Counted from the first letter of the stretch, positions 46,509 through 58,029 are shown. The stretch: DNA of 64,000 nt from Calamus simplicifolius (GCA_900491605.1 UESW01004622.1:550989-614988), one strand, 5' to 3'. Numbers and translations: made by a program. The notes: a model not told the origin generated them from the letters alone.

Positions 46509-47790
46509 TCAATTGACCGTTGCATGAACATAAGATCCTGACCCATCAGCAATACCTTCCATCCTTTCGAAGATTTTGTGAAGTTCAGCACCAAAGGATT
46601 CAACAGAATTGCTTAAGGTAAAGGAGATCATGTCCAGTCTCGAATTAAGTTCTTCTTTCAACTGATTAAAGTCTTCTTTTAATTGAGTAATTTCTTGAGA
46701 TCTCTGACTATCATACTCAGCAAGCAAAGCTCTCAACTGACCAATTGTTCATCAGAGAATCTCCCAGAATTTGCTATAGACTGATGTGGAGGTGAGGGAA
46801 TAGTACTAGGTCCGGCCTCTGAAGGTCCAGCTGAAGAAGGTCCCGCAATAGATGGATCAGGGACAGATGGTCCCTCAGTGGATGGTCCGGGATGTCTTCT
46901 ACTCTGGTTTCTTCTGCTCTATCTCTTTCTGCTCTTTCCTCTCTTCCTCCTTTCATCCAAACACCATTCAACTTTCTTGAAGCCCATCCGATGAATAGTT
47001 AGATACTATAATAATCAGTGTGTCTCAATTTTCTTAAAGGTTCATTCTCCATAATGAGCACACCTTGGCTTCTAAAGATTAGTGTCAAAATCATACCATA
47101 TGGCAGTGTTGATCTCTTCTTTGTAGCTGCCTCTGCCATGTATCCAATCATCATGCCAGCTAAGTTGACTGGCCTTCCAGTAATTATGCAATCCATCAAA
47201 AGAACGTCTCGCTCCGAGACATACTCGAATCTACCAATTTTTGGAAATAAGATTCTTCCACAGATATTATGTAGTAATCTGAGTTCTAGATTCAATTGAT
47301 TTGCAAGGATTTCTTCAAACTCAGTTACATCTCTCCCTAGCATTCTTGTCAATGCTCCACTTCTATCCTCATGTTGATATTCCATTAACCGATTGTGGGC
47401 ATTTCCAATAAGTTTCCAAGAATCTCAGAGGTTATTGTCACTCTTGTTCCTCTTACTATACTTATTAATCCACCTTCTCCTCTGCTTAAACCGTTGTAAA
47501 ACTCTCTACTAAGGCTGGATATGTGGGATATCAAGTGAACAGATTTTTCCCATCCCATTTCCTTTCAAACTTCTTCCTATAGTGAACCTTCCGACTCAAA
47601 GAAATCAAAATTCACCTTTCTCCCAGTGGTAATGGTCTTACCGGCTAAATGATCAACTTTGGGTGAAGATGGTGAAGGAGGGATCCTCTTGAGTGGCCGA
47701 AGAGGAGGAAGGCGAGGGTTGCCTCCGAACAGTGCGTCTCTTCGTTGGAACGGATGCTCCACCGACGAATCCGCGCCTCTTAGGTGCCAT
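46509..47790 (-). pseudogene. Extra ORF of SIRE-like element (putative plant transposon protein domain), broken
   Basis: The start is the ATG at 47790 (MAPKRRGFVGG), the same start motif as in the second SIRE-like copy (MAPKT at 59355). The body moves between frames: LAGKTITTGRKVNFDFFESE, EFYNGLSRG and VRGTRVTITSEILG, then 47385-46999 (EFEEILANQLNLELRLLHNI, VNLAGMMIGYMAEAA) and a polar end at 46971-46509 with the heptad-like EITQLKEDFNQLKEELNSRL. The body matches the putative plant transposon protein domain found in ORFs of this position. Such ORFs are sometimes called env-like; I see no signal peptide or membrane segment. Function unknown. Broken here by several frameshifts. Confidence 0.75.
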
Positions 47791-47893
47791 TGAGAAGATT
47801 GGAAAGATTAATCAAGGGTTTTGAGTAGATTGGGGAAGTTGGAAAGGCTTTGGAGCTTTTTGGAGAGGTTTTGGAGACGGATGGAATGATTGG

Positions 47894-48090
47894 GGGTCGA
47901 CTCCGCCTTTTTATTTTTGACCTAGCTCGACTTAGAGTCGACTCCCGAAAACTGGGTGTCGGCTCCGAACCAGAAAATCTGTCAGCGCTCGAATTAGAGT
48001 CGGCTCCACAAAAGCCAGAGTCGGCTCTAATCGCTTAGACAGAACATCAAAAACTCAGGTGTCGACTCCACAAACTGTCAGAGTCGACTC
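47894..48090. repeat. Phased GTCGAC palindrome array upstream of the extra ORF
   Basis: Seven copies of (G/C)(A/G/T)GTCG(A/G)CTC start at 47894, 47935, 47956, 47997, 48018, 48059 and 48081, a near-perfect alternation of 41- and 21-bp steps. The array ends about 100 bp upstream of the extra-ORF ATG in element sense. A minus-strand AAATAAAAAGGC at 47905-47916 resembles the LTR TATA context. Confidence 0.9.
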
Positions 48091-48299
48091 TAACAGTTTC
48101 AGAGATAAAAAATTAAGTTTCAAGGATTTGAAACTATTCAAATTAATCATCAAATTATAGATTAATGTTCCTTAGCAATTGGGGAAACAATGAATCAAGA
48201 TCTAGATAGATTTCCTTATTGAAATATCAAGATTTTTCAAGAAAATGATGAAATCTAGATAGATGTCCTTAAGAGTTTCAGAAAACTATTCCAAAGGAT

Positions 48300-48956
48300 C
48301 ACAAACTCCTAATTCTCCTCTAAGATAACAAAATCTCTCTTCACTTAAGGGTTTTGTTAATATATCTGCCAGTTGTTCTTCAGTATTCACATAATCAAGA
48401 CAAATTTCATTATTGGCTACATGTTCTCTTATAAAGTGATATCTTATTTCAATATGCTTTGTTCTTGAATGTTGAATTGGATTTTTAGTTAGATTTATTG
48501 CACTTGTATTATCACATCTTATAGGTGTCTTATCAAGTGTGATACCATAGTCTTCAAGTTGTCTCTTAATCCATAGGATTTGAGCACAGCAACTTCCAGC
48601 TGCAACATATTCTGCTTCAGCAGTAGATAATGCAACCGAATTTTGCTTTTTGCTAAACCATGAGATTAAGTTACTTCCTAAAAATTGGCATGCACCACTT
48701 GTGCTTTTTCTATCTAACTTGCATCCAGCATAATCAGAATCAGAATAAGCAATCAGATTTAATGTTGAGTCTCTAGAATACCATAAACCTACATTTTTTG
48801 TTCCACTTAAGTATCTTAGTATTCTTTTAACAGCAATTAAATGTGATTCTTTAGGTTCAGATTGAAATCTAGCACATAAGCAAACAAAACATTATGTCTG
48901 GTCTACTTGCAGTTAAATAAAGTAGGGATCCGATTATACCTCGATAATATTTTTGA
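48300..48956 (-). pseudogene. RNase H of SIRE-like element
   Basis: Read across frames: SRDSTLNLIAYSDSDYAGCK, LDRKSTSGACQFLGSNLISW, KQNSVALSTAEAEYVAAGSC, CDNTSAINLTKNPIQHSRT and the end NNEICLDYVNTEEQLADIL. It matches the intact counterpart at 59817-60430. No single long frame survives; one-base shifts interrupt it. Confidence 0.8.
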
Positions 48957-50082
48957 TCAACCTTTCTTACCTTCTTCATCTTTGTCCAGCTTGCATGAAG
49001 GACTCATTGGTGTTCCGAGGGGTTTTATTGATTCCATACCAAACTTCTTTAGAATTTCTCTTGTGTACTTTGTTTGGTTGATAAAGATACCCTCTTTGCT
49101 TTGTTTGATTTGGAGTCCAAGGAAGAAATTGAGTTCTCCCATCATGCTCATTTCAAATTCTCCCTGCATTAACTTAGCAAACTCTTGACATAGAAGATTG
49201 TTAGTAGCACCAAATACAATGTCATCAACATAAATTTGAACTACAAGTAAATCTTTATCTTTTCTTTTCAAAAACAATGTTTTATCAACATTTCCTCTTG
49301 TAAAATCATTTTCAATCAAAAATTTACTTAGTCTATCATACCAAGCTCTAGGTGCTTGTTTCAAACCATATAATGCCTTGTGCAATTTAAAAACGTGATT
49401 TGAAAATTCATGATCTTCAAAACCTGGTGGTTGTTCTACATAACTTCTTCATTTATTAATCCATTTAAAAATGCACTTTTGACATCCATTTGAAATAAAT
49501 TAATGTTCATGTGACATGCAAATGCTAGTAATAGCCTAATGGCTTCTAATCTAGCTACAGGTGCAAAGGTTTCATCAAAATCAATACCTTCTTCTTGATT
49601 ATATCCTTTTGCAACTAATCTAGCTTTGTTTCTAATTACTATGCCATTTTCATCTAGTTTATTTCTAAAAACCCATTTTGATCCTATAACAGAATGATCT
49701 TTAGGTCTTTCACTAATGTCCATACATTATTTCTAGTGAATTGGTTTAATTCTTCTTGCATAGCTAGCATCCAATTATTATCTTTTTCAGCTTCTTCAAT
49801 GGTTTTAGGTTCAATTTGAGATACAAATGCAAGATGATTACTAATATTTCTCATAGATGATCTAGTTCTTATTCCTTGAGATGGATCACCTATAATCAAT
49901 TCCTTGGGATGACTATAAGCGTATCTCCAATCTCTTGGTAGATCTATATCATTATGATTAGTATTAATCATCAGCATTAGGCGAATCATTATCTTTAACT
50001 TCTTGTTCATGATCTGAAGATACATCAATATTAAGTTTTTCAAGATTGTTTTCGAGAATGTTTGTATCTTCCTCATCATCAA
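48957..50082 (-). pseudogene. Reverse transcriptase of SIRE-like element
   Basis: Frames 50082-49684, 49723-49436 and 49385-48957. Motifs are WMLAMQEELNQFTRNNVWTL, GSKWVFRNKLDENG, ARLVAKGYNQEEGIDFDETF, MDVKSAFLNGLINEEV, HKALYGLKQAPRAWYDRLSK and the catalytic VQIYVDDIVFGATN (about 49220). The copia order (integrase before RT) holds. Single-base shifts near 49436 and 49700 break it. Confidence 0.9.
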
Positions 50083-51091
50083 TCCTTTTGGAACTTGATG
50101 TTAAAGATTCATCAAAAATTACATGAATAGATTCTTCAACAATTAGGCTTCTTTATTGAATACTCTATATGCTTTACTAGTTGTTGAATAACCTAAGAAT
50201 ATTCCTTCATCAGATTTTGCATCAAATTTACCTAAGTTGTTTTTACCATTATTATGAATAAAACATTTACAACCAAATGCATGAAAATATTTAATATTGG
50301 GTTTTCTATCATGCCATAATTCATAAGGTGTTTTCTTTAAAATAGGTCTTATTAAGGCTCTATTTAGGATGTAACATGCTGTGTTAATAGCTTCCGCCCA
50401 AAAGTATTTCGGGAGTTTACTTTCACATAGCATGGTACGGGCCATGTCTTCTAGAGTCCTATTTTTTCTTTCAACTACACCATTTTTTGTGGGGTCCTAG
50501 GTGCAGAAAAATTATGATTAATACCATTTTCATTGCAAAAACTTTCAAATAAGTGATTTTCAAATTCTGTTCCATGATCACTTCTTAGAGACACTATGGT
50601 AGTGTTTTTCTCATTTGTTACTTTCTTGAAGAATTTCATGAATATCGAGAAAGTCTCATCTTTGTGAGCTAAAAACATTACCCAAGTGAATCTAGAGTAA
50701 TCATCTACTATCACAAGACCATATTTCTTTCCTCCTAGACTTGTGGTTCTAGTTGGTCCAAAAAGGTCCATGTGAAGTAGCTCTAATGGCCTAGAAGTTG
50801 AAACAATATTTTTAGATTTAAAAGAACTTCTTGTTTGTTTTCCAAACTGACATGCATCACATATTTTGTTATTTTCAAAATCTAATTTAGGTAGACCTTT
50901 ACTAAATCCATTCTAATTAGTTTTGAAATAAGGTGTGTGCTTGCGTGACCTAATCTTCGATGCCACAACCAACCAATCTCATTCATATTAGCATTATTAG
51001 CAACTAAGCAATGATTATTAGTAGACAATTTGTCTAAATCAATCATGTACATTGCCATTTCTATTTCCAATAAAAACAATGCTATTATCAA
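50083..51091 (-). pseudogene. Integrase of SIRE-like element
   Basis: Frames 51091-50882 (WLWHRRLGHASTHLISKLI, the HHCC finger start), 50771-50475 (MDLFGPTRTTSLGGKKYGLV, LRSDHGTEFENHL; two catalytic aspartates) and 50445-50143 (MARTMLCESKLPKYFWAEAI, NTACYILNRALIRPI). The catalytic glutamate lies in the broken stretch near 50465, where the other copy reads QQNGVVERKNRTL. Confidence 0.88.
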
Positions 51092-51178
51092 TGGGATTAG
51101 CTACAGTGCATAAAGAAGATTCAAAAGATACTTTAAAACCTTTGTCACATAATTGACTTATACTAATTAAGTTATGCT

Positions 51179-51403
51179 TTAAACCATCAACATAAAGTAC
51201 ATTTCAATAAATGTGGAGGGAGTTATTTGAATGTTACCAAACCCCAAGATTTGGCCTTTGCCATTGTCGCCAAATGTAACAACTCCTCCTTTCTTTTCTT
51301 CAAGGGTGATGAATTCTTCTTTGTCACCCGTCATATGTCTTGAGCAGCCACTATCAAGATACCACTTTCTCTTTGATCTCTTGGCCACAAGACATTCCTG
51401 CAA
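51179..51403 (-). pseudogene. Protease of SIRE-like element
   Basis: KRKWYLDSGCSRHMTGDKEE is the copia aspartic protease active site (DSGC, then HMTG), followed by VVTFGDNGKGQILGFG. The frame ends in a shift near 51190. Confidence 0.88.
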
Positions 51404-51429
51404 TGAAATCAGACTTTATGTTTAGGTAC

Positions 51430-52160
51430 CCAAGCTTTCTTGGGTCCTTCATGGTTAGTAGCAACAAATATTGTTCCTTTCGGAACCCATATTTTCTTTC
51501 CTTTAACATTTATTTATTAGGTTTCAGAATTTTACATTCATAAGATTTATGTCCTTTTGATTACATTTAAACAATGTAAAATTACTTTGGCCAGCACGCA
51601 CAAAAATATTTTTCAGTGATTTTTGTTTCTTAAAGTGTTATACCCTAATCCGGCTTTGTCAAAAACTGCTTTTTGACTATTTAAAATCTAATTTAGTTGA
51701 GCTTAAGTAAACTTATCAACTATGTTCTTATGTTTTTCAACCTCTTTCTTTAGTTTATCATTTTCATTTGAAATTATTCTTTTTCTTTTATTAAAATTCA
51801 TTTTCAGATTTAAATTTCTCAACTTCATTATTAAGATTTTTCTTTTCTTTAATGAAAGTTAAATTTTTATTTTTCAAAATCTTGTATTTCTTTTTAAAAC
51901 TTTGAAATCCCCAACAAGTTCATTAAAAGCATCAAAAGTTCATCAAAGGCAAATTCATCGCAAGGGTTGTCGGAACTTACCTCATCATTGTCGTCCGCCA
52001 TGAAACATACGTTTGCGACTTCCTTTTGTTCTTCTTCTTCGGAAGAAGATTCCTCGCTGTCACTCCATGTCGCCACATAAGCCTTCTTTTTCTTTTTGTA
52101 GGCTTTCTTCAATTTTGGACATTCATTTCTAAAATGCCCGGTTTATTACATTCATAGCAA
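51430..52160 (-). pseudogene. Gag-Pol linker and zinc knuckle region of SIRE-like element
   Basis: The segment 52112-51894 reads KKKKKAYVATWSDSEESSSE and an acidic tail. Just upstream the knuckle begins CYECNKPG but loses one base before the histidine (compare CYECKKPGHFRYDCP at 63230-63275), so the CCHC motif is broken. Confidence 0.75.
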
Positions 52161-52161
52161 G

Positions 52162-53036
52162 TCAAGGGGTCTTTCTCTTTTTCTTTGTCCTTGTCCTTGT
52201 TCTTATCTTTTCTCCTTCCCACTTTGCTCCAAATTTCTTCTTATGGAAGGGTTTCTTTCTCCTCATAAATCTTTTAAATTTCTTTGCTAAGAGAGCAGTC
52301 ATCATCATCATCATCGCTGCTGCTCTCTTCTTCTTTTGCAGCTTTGAGGGCAATCATTTTCTTCTTCTTTGTGTCCTCCTACATGCTGCTTCATTGTCAG
52401 CTCATGGGTCATAAGAGATCCTAGAAGCTCCTCTAAGGGTAAAGTGTTGAGGTCCTTAGCTTCTTGGATTGCAGTCATTTTTGCTTCCCATGATCTTGGT
52501 AATGACCTAAGAATTTTTCGAACAAGTTCAGAGTTAGTATATGTCTTACCAAGACTTTTCAAACCATTTACAATATCTGTAAATCTAGTGTACATGCATG
52601 CAATGGTTTCAGATTGTTCCATGCTAAATAATTCATATTTATGAACAAAAATATTAATTTTAGATTCTTTTACTTGATTGGTACCCTCATGGGTAACCTC
52701 TAATCTATCCCAAATCTTCTTTGCGGAATTACAAGTGGAGATTCTATTAAATTCATTAGCATCTAAGGAGCAATATACATTCATGGCTTTAGCGTTAAGC
52801 TGTGCCATCTTCCTATCATTATCATTCCAATCCCTTTCGGGCTTAGGAACAATAGTGCCATCAATAACATGTGTGGGTGTACTAGGTCCATTAATTATAA
52901 CACCCCATAGCTCATAATCAGAAGCTTGAATGAATATCCTCATTCTAGCTTTCCAATATGAATAATTTGAACCATTAAACAGTGGAGGTCTATTCGTAGA
53001 ATGACCTTCAGCAAATGATCCAACTTGTGTTGCCAT
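52162..53036 (-). pseudogene. gag of SIRE-like element
   Basis: The ATG at 53036 opens 241 codons: MATQVGSFAEGHSTNRPPLF, NGSNYSYWKARMRIFIQASD, LDANEFNRISTCNSAKKIW, TRFTDIVNGLKSLGKTY and LEELLGSLMTHEL. This is the copia gag of the UBN2/DUF4219 kind. It starts 61 bp inside the 5' LTR. A shift near 52330 throws the last part (lysine-rich) into another frame, at 52353-52162. Confidence 0.88.
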
Positions 53037-53083
53037 TTGGAACTTTAGCTCTTGATCGTGTGATCAAAATCTAATGAGCACTA

Positions 53084-53095
53084 GCTCTGATACCA
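53084..53095 (-). other. Primer binding site (initiator tRNA-Met)
   Basis: The minus strand reads TGGTATCAGAGC two bases after the end of the 5' LTR. Confidence 0.95.
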
Positions 53096-53097
53096 AT

Positions 53098-54537
53098 TGT
53101 TGGCCCAGATGACAACCCAAGAGGGGGGGGTGAATTGGGTTTTTTTAAAAATTAGCCTTTTAAAATAGTTTGCTTAAGATGAATGAAGGCAATAGCAATG
53201 TAAATACAAAGTGCAAAATAAGATAGAGATAGAGATAGAGTCAATGAAGCACGGCAAACACAAAGATTTTATAGTGGTTCGGTGTATCCAACACCTACGT
53301 CCACTCCCAAGATTCACTTGGGTCCACACTATAATCAACCTGATTACAGCCGAGTTGTTTTACAAGCTCACAACTCAAACTTATTGTTTTTCCGGGGCAC
53401 AACGAACCCAGCTGGTTTTCAAGGGCTCACCAGCACAAAAACCCAAACACAAGCTTAACCAAGCTTGAACCGAGGTAAGACTACCTCCACTAGTTCAATC
53501 CCCCAGATTGAACTAGATACAAACAAATGAAATATGTTTTTCAATACAAAGCTCCTTAATGAGCAGATTATCAAATAAAATAACAAGTTTAGAAAAGCCT
53601 GATTTGTAGATGGTTGGCTTTTGAGCTTTTCTTCTTTTCCTCTTTTCTTCTTCTCCTTGCTGGATTGAATCAAGCCTCAGCTCCGATTCTTCACAGTTGA
53701 AGCAGTTGAGAAGGGTTGAAAAGCAAGAAGCTGAACTTCTTTCTCCAAGTTGGGAAACCCACAAAACTTGATTTGAATGCCTTGGATTCCTCTTGAGCTT
53801 TTTGGAGTGGAGTGGATTTGAGCTAGAAGGTTTTCCTCTTGAGATTCAGGCTCTCTCGGATTTTTGAAATGGGATTTCTTTCCTCTTTGTTTTTTCGATT
53901 TTCTTTCTTTTTTTCTCTTTCTCCGTTTTTTTTTTTTTTACAATAGTCTTCCCTTTTTATAGATTTCTTTCAAACCATTTTTGGAAGAAAACTATCCGTT
54001 GGAGTGTACCTTGTAGCAAAATATATCCGTTAGAAATAAGGTAAAATAGAAATATTACCGTTAGAGCTGATCTGGCAATTTGATTTTTCGTTCCAGGTGG
54101 GTTGGAGTCGACTCTAACTTTTCTGGAGTCGGCTCTAGCTCGAAACATTTTAAAACGTTATTTCCGGAGTCGTCTCTGACTTTTCTGGGGTCGACAAGAA
54201 ACTTTTCTGGAGTCGACTCTAACTTACCCGGAGTCGACTCTAGGTCGGGGCCAGAAAAATCGACGTTCTGCTTCTTCTGTGAGAGTCGACTCTAACAGTC
54301 TCGGAGTCGACTCTAACTTCCGTGCCAGATCCGGAGTCGGCTCTGTGATTCTCGGAGTCGACTCTAATGTCTGCAATCTTACCTAGACATTAGATTCGAT
54401 CCAGAACACGATGTAACTCCTGATTTTGATCATTCAATAGACTTATAATCTGAAACACTTAATCAAAATCATTAGAGCCTCCATTAGTTATACTCAAATA
54501 GTTTTGTTAATCATCAAAATCATCAATTGGGTCAACA
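53098..54537 (-). repeat. 5' LTR of SIRE-like element
   Basis: 1440 bp, nearly the same as 44306-45752, differing in homopolymers (G8 against G10), a GATAGA repeat and scattered bases. TATA box at 53954-53961; palindrome array at 54105-54365 with the same layout as the other LTR. Confidence 0.96.
54105..54365. repeat. Phased GAGTCGACTC palindrome array, second LTR copy
   Basis: The ten-site array of the other LTR is repeated here with the same order of perfect and variant sites; small indels (for example near 54265) shift only the gaps. Confidence 0.9.
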
Positions 54538-54542
54538 GAGTT

Positions 54543-55860
54543 CATATTTACAGGCATATATGTGCATAAATGTCACAGGCTTAGATCAGCCTACTCACAT
54601 GGATGATCGCCTTGACACTTTTGCGATGGGCAGGATGAGACTAAAGTAGCCATTATAGATGCTTGAGTAGCAATGCATGATGCATGAGTTGCAAAATGCA
54701 TAAGTTGCAAAATGGGCTACATAAATTATAATTGACTAGATTATAATCAAAGTCATCTCAGTTTGAATTGAGATGAGACTCAGGAGAGTCGAATATGGAG
54801 TATATATATGCGTGTGTGATGTATGAATATTGATATATCTACAGAATTTGTACTAAGCCTATTATAGCCAAACTGGGAGCATTGGTGTGTGCTTAAGTCA
54901 GGCAACTTGTGATGCTTGGACTTGTGTTCATACGGTGTTTGAGTATGACATGGCCCATTAAATGGGAGCTCCACCGTAGCATGTATTATGTTGAATATGC
55001 TTAAATCGATCCAGCAAGAGGGAACGTGATACATTCCCTCTCCGTTGCTGTGTGAGCCCTACAAATATGAAGTGTTCTTAGACTTGAACCTATATCATGA
55101 AATTGGAGTTCAGGATGACTTCCTTAGCCTTGTCCTCTAGGGTCATGGAATTGAAATGGCCACATGAGACAATCCTAGGAAGTCAAATGGACAAAGATAG
55201 ACTGGTATGAGTGTTCAAGGAAGATTATTCACGACCACACCTTATGTTTTTGATCCATTGCTCGGGCAATCATGTGTATGAGTTGTATATGATTATGGAT
55301 ACAAACATTATGACTTTGTGTTTTTCAAGTGCTGCTTAGGATAGATCTCTTGAGGGATTGAGAGTCAGGTGTGATCGAATTATCTGGGACACAGATGGGA
55401 TTGGATTATATTCTGGTTCGCTGCCTTAGTTATTTATTAACTTAATGCAGTATATTCACTATGTGTCACTATGTGTGAGTTTCGTTGGGTCGCACATCCT
55501 ACCATACTGCATGTTGAGAGAATTGAGGTTATTGTTCCTGTATGGATGAGTGAAAGATTGTTGGCCTGGGTGTCAGGTCAGCGCCCACATAGAGTCCTAG
55601 ACGGCGGGACTCTTCGTAACTCTTCGTTACTCTGGGACTCTTAGTATTCCTCGGTCTTATATGCTCTTTGGTCTTATCCGATTTATATAAGAAGACCCAA
55701 GGAGTCTTCTAAGGGTAATGGTGGAGATACGGAGACAAAGAAGCCTCCTTCCTCCTGTTTCTTATTGAAACTGTGGCTTAGGGGTGTGGATGCACTGGGG
55801 ACTCTGGTAGCCCCTGACGATCGACGATCCGCTGCTTTCACTCCCATTGAAACAAGGTGT
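54543..55860 (+). mobile_element. Continuation of the interrupted copia element, 3' region and LTR-like end
   Basis: Resumes after the GAGTT duplication that ends the SIRE-like insertion. No coding frame. It has LTR-like features: a TATA box TTTATATAAGAAG at about 55682-55694, then an AAGGAGTCTTCTAAGGG leader-like stretch. It ends abruptly at 55860, where the second SIRE-like element begins. The 5' end of the LTR was not fixed (possibly TGTTGGCCTGGGTGTC at 55560). Confidence 0.55.
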
Positions 55861-56792
55861 TGTTGGCCCAGATGGCAACCCAAGAGGGGGGGGGGGGGGG
55901 GGTGAATTGGGTTCTTAAAAATTTAAGACTTTTTAGAAGATTTAAACTGATTTGCTCAAGATGTGCAAGTGAGTGAAATTAACTAATAAGCAATGCACAA
56001 GCAATTAATAAAGAGAGATAGAGAGAGAGAAAATATAGCACGGCAAACACAAGATAATTTTATAGTGGTTCGGTGCAACCAACACCTACGTCCACTCCCA
56101 AGATTCACTTGGGTCCACACTATAATCTCTCTAGATTACAGCCGAGTTGTTTTCCAAGCTCACAACTCAAACTTGTTGTTTTTCCGGGTCACAACGAACC
56201 CAGCTGGTTTTAACTCGGGCTTACCAGCACAAAACCCTACACGTTGTTTTTCACGGGCTCACAACTAACCCAACACAAGCACTCCGGCTTGCAACGAGGT
56301 ATATCAACCTCCACTGATTCAATCCACTGATTGAATCAGCAAACAATTAGAATAAAAGTGTTTGGATAATGAAATGCTCCCCTTGAGCAAATATACAAAT
56401 GAAGTACAAAATAAAGAGTTAGAAAAGCCTGATTGTATTGCAGATGGTAGTGGCTTTGGCTTTCTTCCTTCTTCTCTTTAACTCCTCTTGAAGTGTTGAA
56501 TCACGCCTCAGCAAGATTCTTGACCGTTGAAGACTTTGGAGTTGAGATGAAGCTTTTTCTCTTTTGAAAATCCTTCGATTTGATCTTTGAAATGCTTTGG
56601 ATTTTCTTTTGACTTTTGTGGATTGATGAGAAGGAGCAGACGAAACTTCCTCTTGGATTTCACTCCTTTTGAATCACTCTCCTTTGAGCTAGAAGATTTT
56701 TCCAATATGCTCTGTTTTTCCCTCTTTTCAAAAGATATTCTTTTCTCTCTTTTTGATTTTCTCTTGATTTTTTGATTTGAAAAGAGCTCCTC

Positions 56793-56800
56793 TATTTATA
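56793..56800 (-). promoter_or_regulatory. LTR TATA box
   Basis: TATAAATA on the minus strand, about 110 bp downstream of the palindrome array in element sense. Confidence 0.7.
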
Positions 56801-56908
56801 GAATCTGCAAAAATATATCCGTTAGAGACAAGGAAAAATAGCCGTTATTTAAAAATCTTACCGTTGGGGCTGATGTGTCATCGTTAAAAATCGCGCCCAG
56901 ATTTGCTG

Positions 56909-57227
56909 GAGTCGACTCATGCTTTTCCCGAGTCGGCTCGAGCTCGTCTTACCAAAAATAGAAATGTTTAAAAAGGTTAGGGGTCGACTCGCTAAAAGTG
57001 AAGTGTCGACTCCTGAAAGTCGGGAGTCGACTCGTGAAAGGCTTGGGGTCGACTCGAGAAGTGCTCAGAAAAACACTCTTCTGGTGTCTGAGCGGAGTCG
57101 ACTCGCACAGTCCAGGAGTCGGCTCGACAGAATCAGGGGTCGACTCGAAATTTCATGGGTCGACTCGACACAGATGCACATTTCTGTACACTGAGCGGAG
57201 TCGACTCTGAAACTCAGGAGTCGGCTC
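56909..57227. repeat. Phased GAGTCGACTC palindrome array in second LTR family
   Basis: Sites start at 56909, 56930, 56981, 57003, 57024, 57046, 57095, 57116, 57137, 57157, 57198 and 57218. Steps are 21, 51, 22, 21, 22, 49, 21, 21, 20, 41 and 20. The bases between sites differ from those in the other element, but palindrome and period are kept. Confidence 0.9.
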
Positions 57228-57588
57228 CGGAACGTATCAAAAATCAGAAACTTTTCTGATTGACATTAAAATCGTTCCAGATTCATTTTAATTCATTGTT
57301 TTGACATGAAATCAATAAAATTAACATTTAGAATTGATTCAAGAACTAATCCAAAAACTTATTGAATAAAACATGAATTATAACATTTCTTTTGAAAGTT
57401 TGAATATTGAGCTTAAAGTCACTTTCAAAATTGATTAAAGTTAAACTTGAGCATTCTCATTGATTGTTCAAAATAAATTTGTTGCTCATTTACATAAACT
57501 CATTACATCCTTTAATAAACTCAATGGTTTTAGTAATCATCAAAATCAAAAGGATTGGATCATATAATTTTTCTATAATCTTCCAACA

Positions 57589-57602
57589 ATCTCCCCCTTT
57601 TT
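57589..57602 (-). other. Polypurine tract
   Basis: AAAAAGGGGGAGAT on the minus strand directly before the 3' LTR, the same as in the first SIRE-like element. Confidence 0.85.
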
Positions 57603-58029
57603 GATGATGACAAAAATATTGAGTTTGTTCATGATTGATTAGTGAATTTATTTTGTTTTCATAGTTAGGCTTAGGCTCCCCCTTAATGAGTAGCTCCCCC
57701 TATGAAACTTAATTAAATATCTCATTGTTTATCTCATTTTATCACAATCATAGAACTATAAAATTCTCCCCCTTTTTTGTTATCAACAAAAAGATAGAGA
57801 ATCATAAACATTCATTCAAATTTCATTCATTCATTGAAATAAGGAAATAGAGAATTCATTTCATTTAAAGGTCTAATACATCAAAATGTTCAGTACATTG
57901 ATTTCAAAATGAAAGCATAATAAAAACTTCAGTACAAAACAAGGATTGAAACTCTAGTAACTCAAAAATGAGTTCTTACAATTCTAGTTAGATGATCTAC
58001 TATATTTTTCATTCCTTCAGATTGAATTT

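Larger units (their letters stand above)
44306..54537 (-). mobile_element. SIRE-like Ty1/copia retrotransposon, full length
   Basis: 10.2 kb, flanked by GAGTT at 44301-44305 and 54538-54542 (target-site duplication). Minus-strand order: 5' LTR (54537-53098), PBS for initiator tRNA-Met, gag, protease, integrase, RT, RNase H, an extra ORF of the putative plant transposon protein type, PPT and 3' LTR (45752-44306). The long extra region between pol and the 3' LTR, the large LTRs and the gag type point to the SIRE lineage. The LTRs are very similar to each other apart from small indels, so insertion was recent, yet the coding region is cut by many one-base shifts. Confidence 0.94.
55861..57588 (-). 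repeat. 3' LTR of second SIRE-like element
   Basis: Bounded by TGTTGGCCCAG and CTTCCAACA. It has a G17 run at 55886-55902, a TATA box at 56793-56800 (minus CTATAAATAGAGG) and the palindrome array at 56909-57227. The small frames in it are LTR shadows. Confidence 0.9.
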
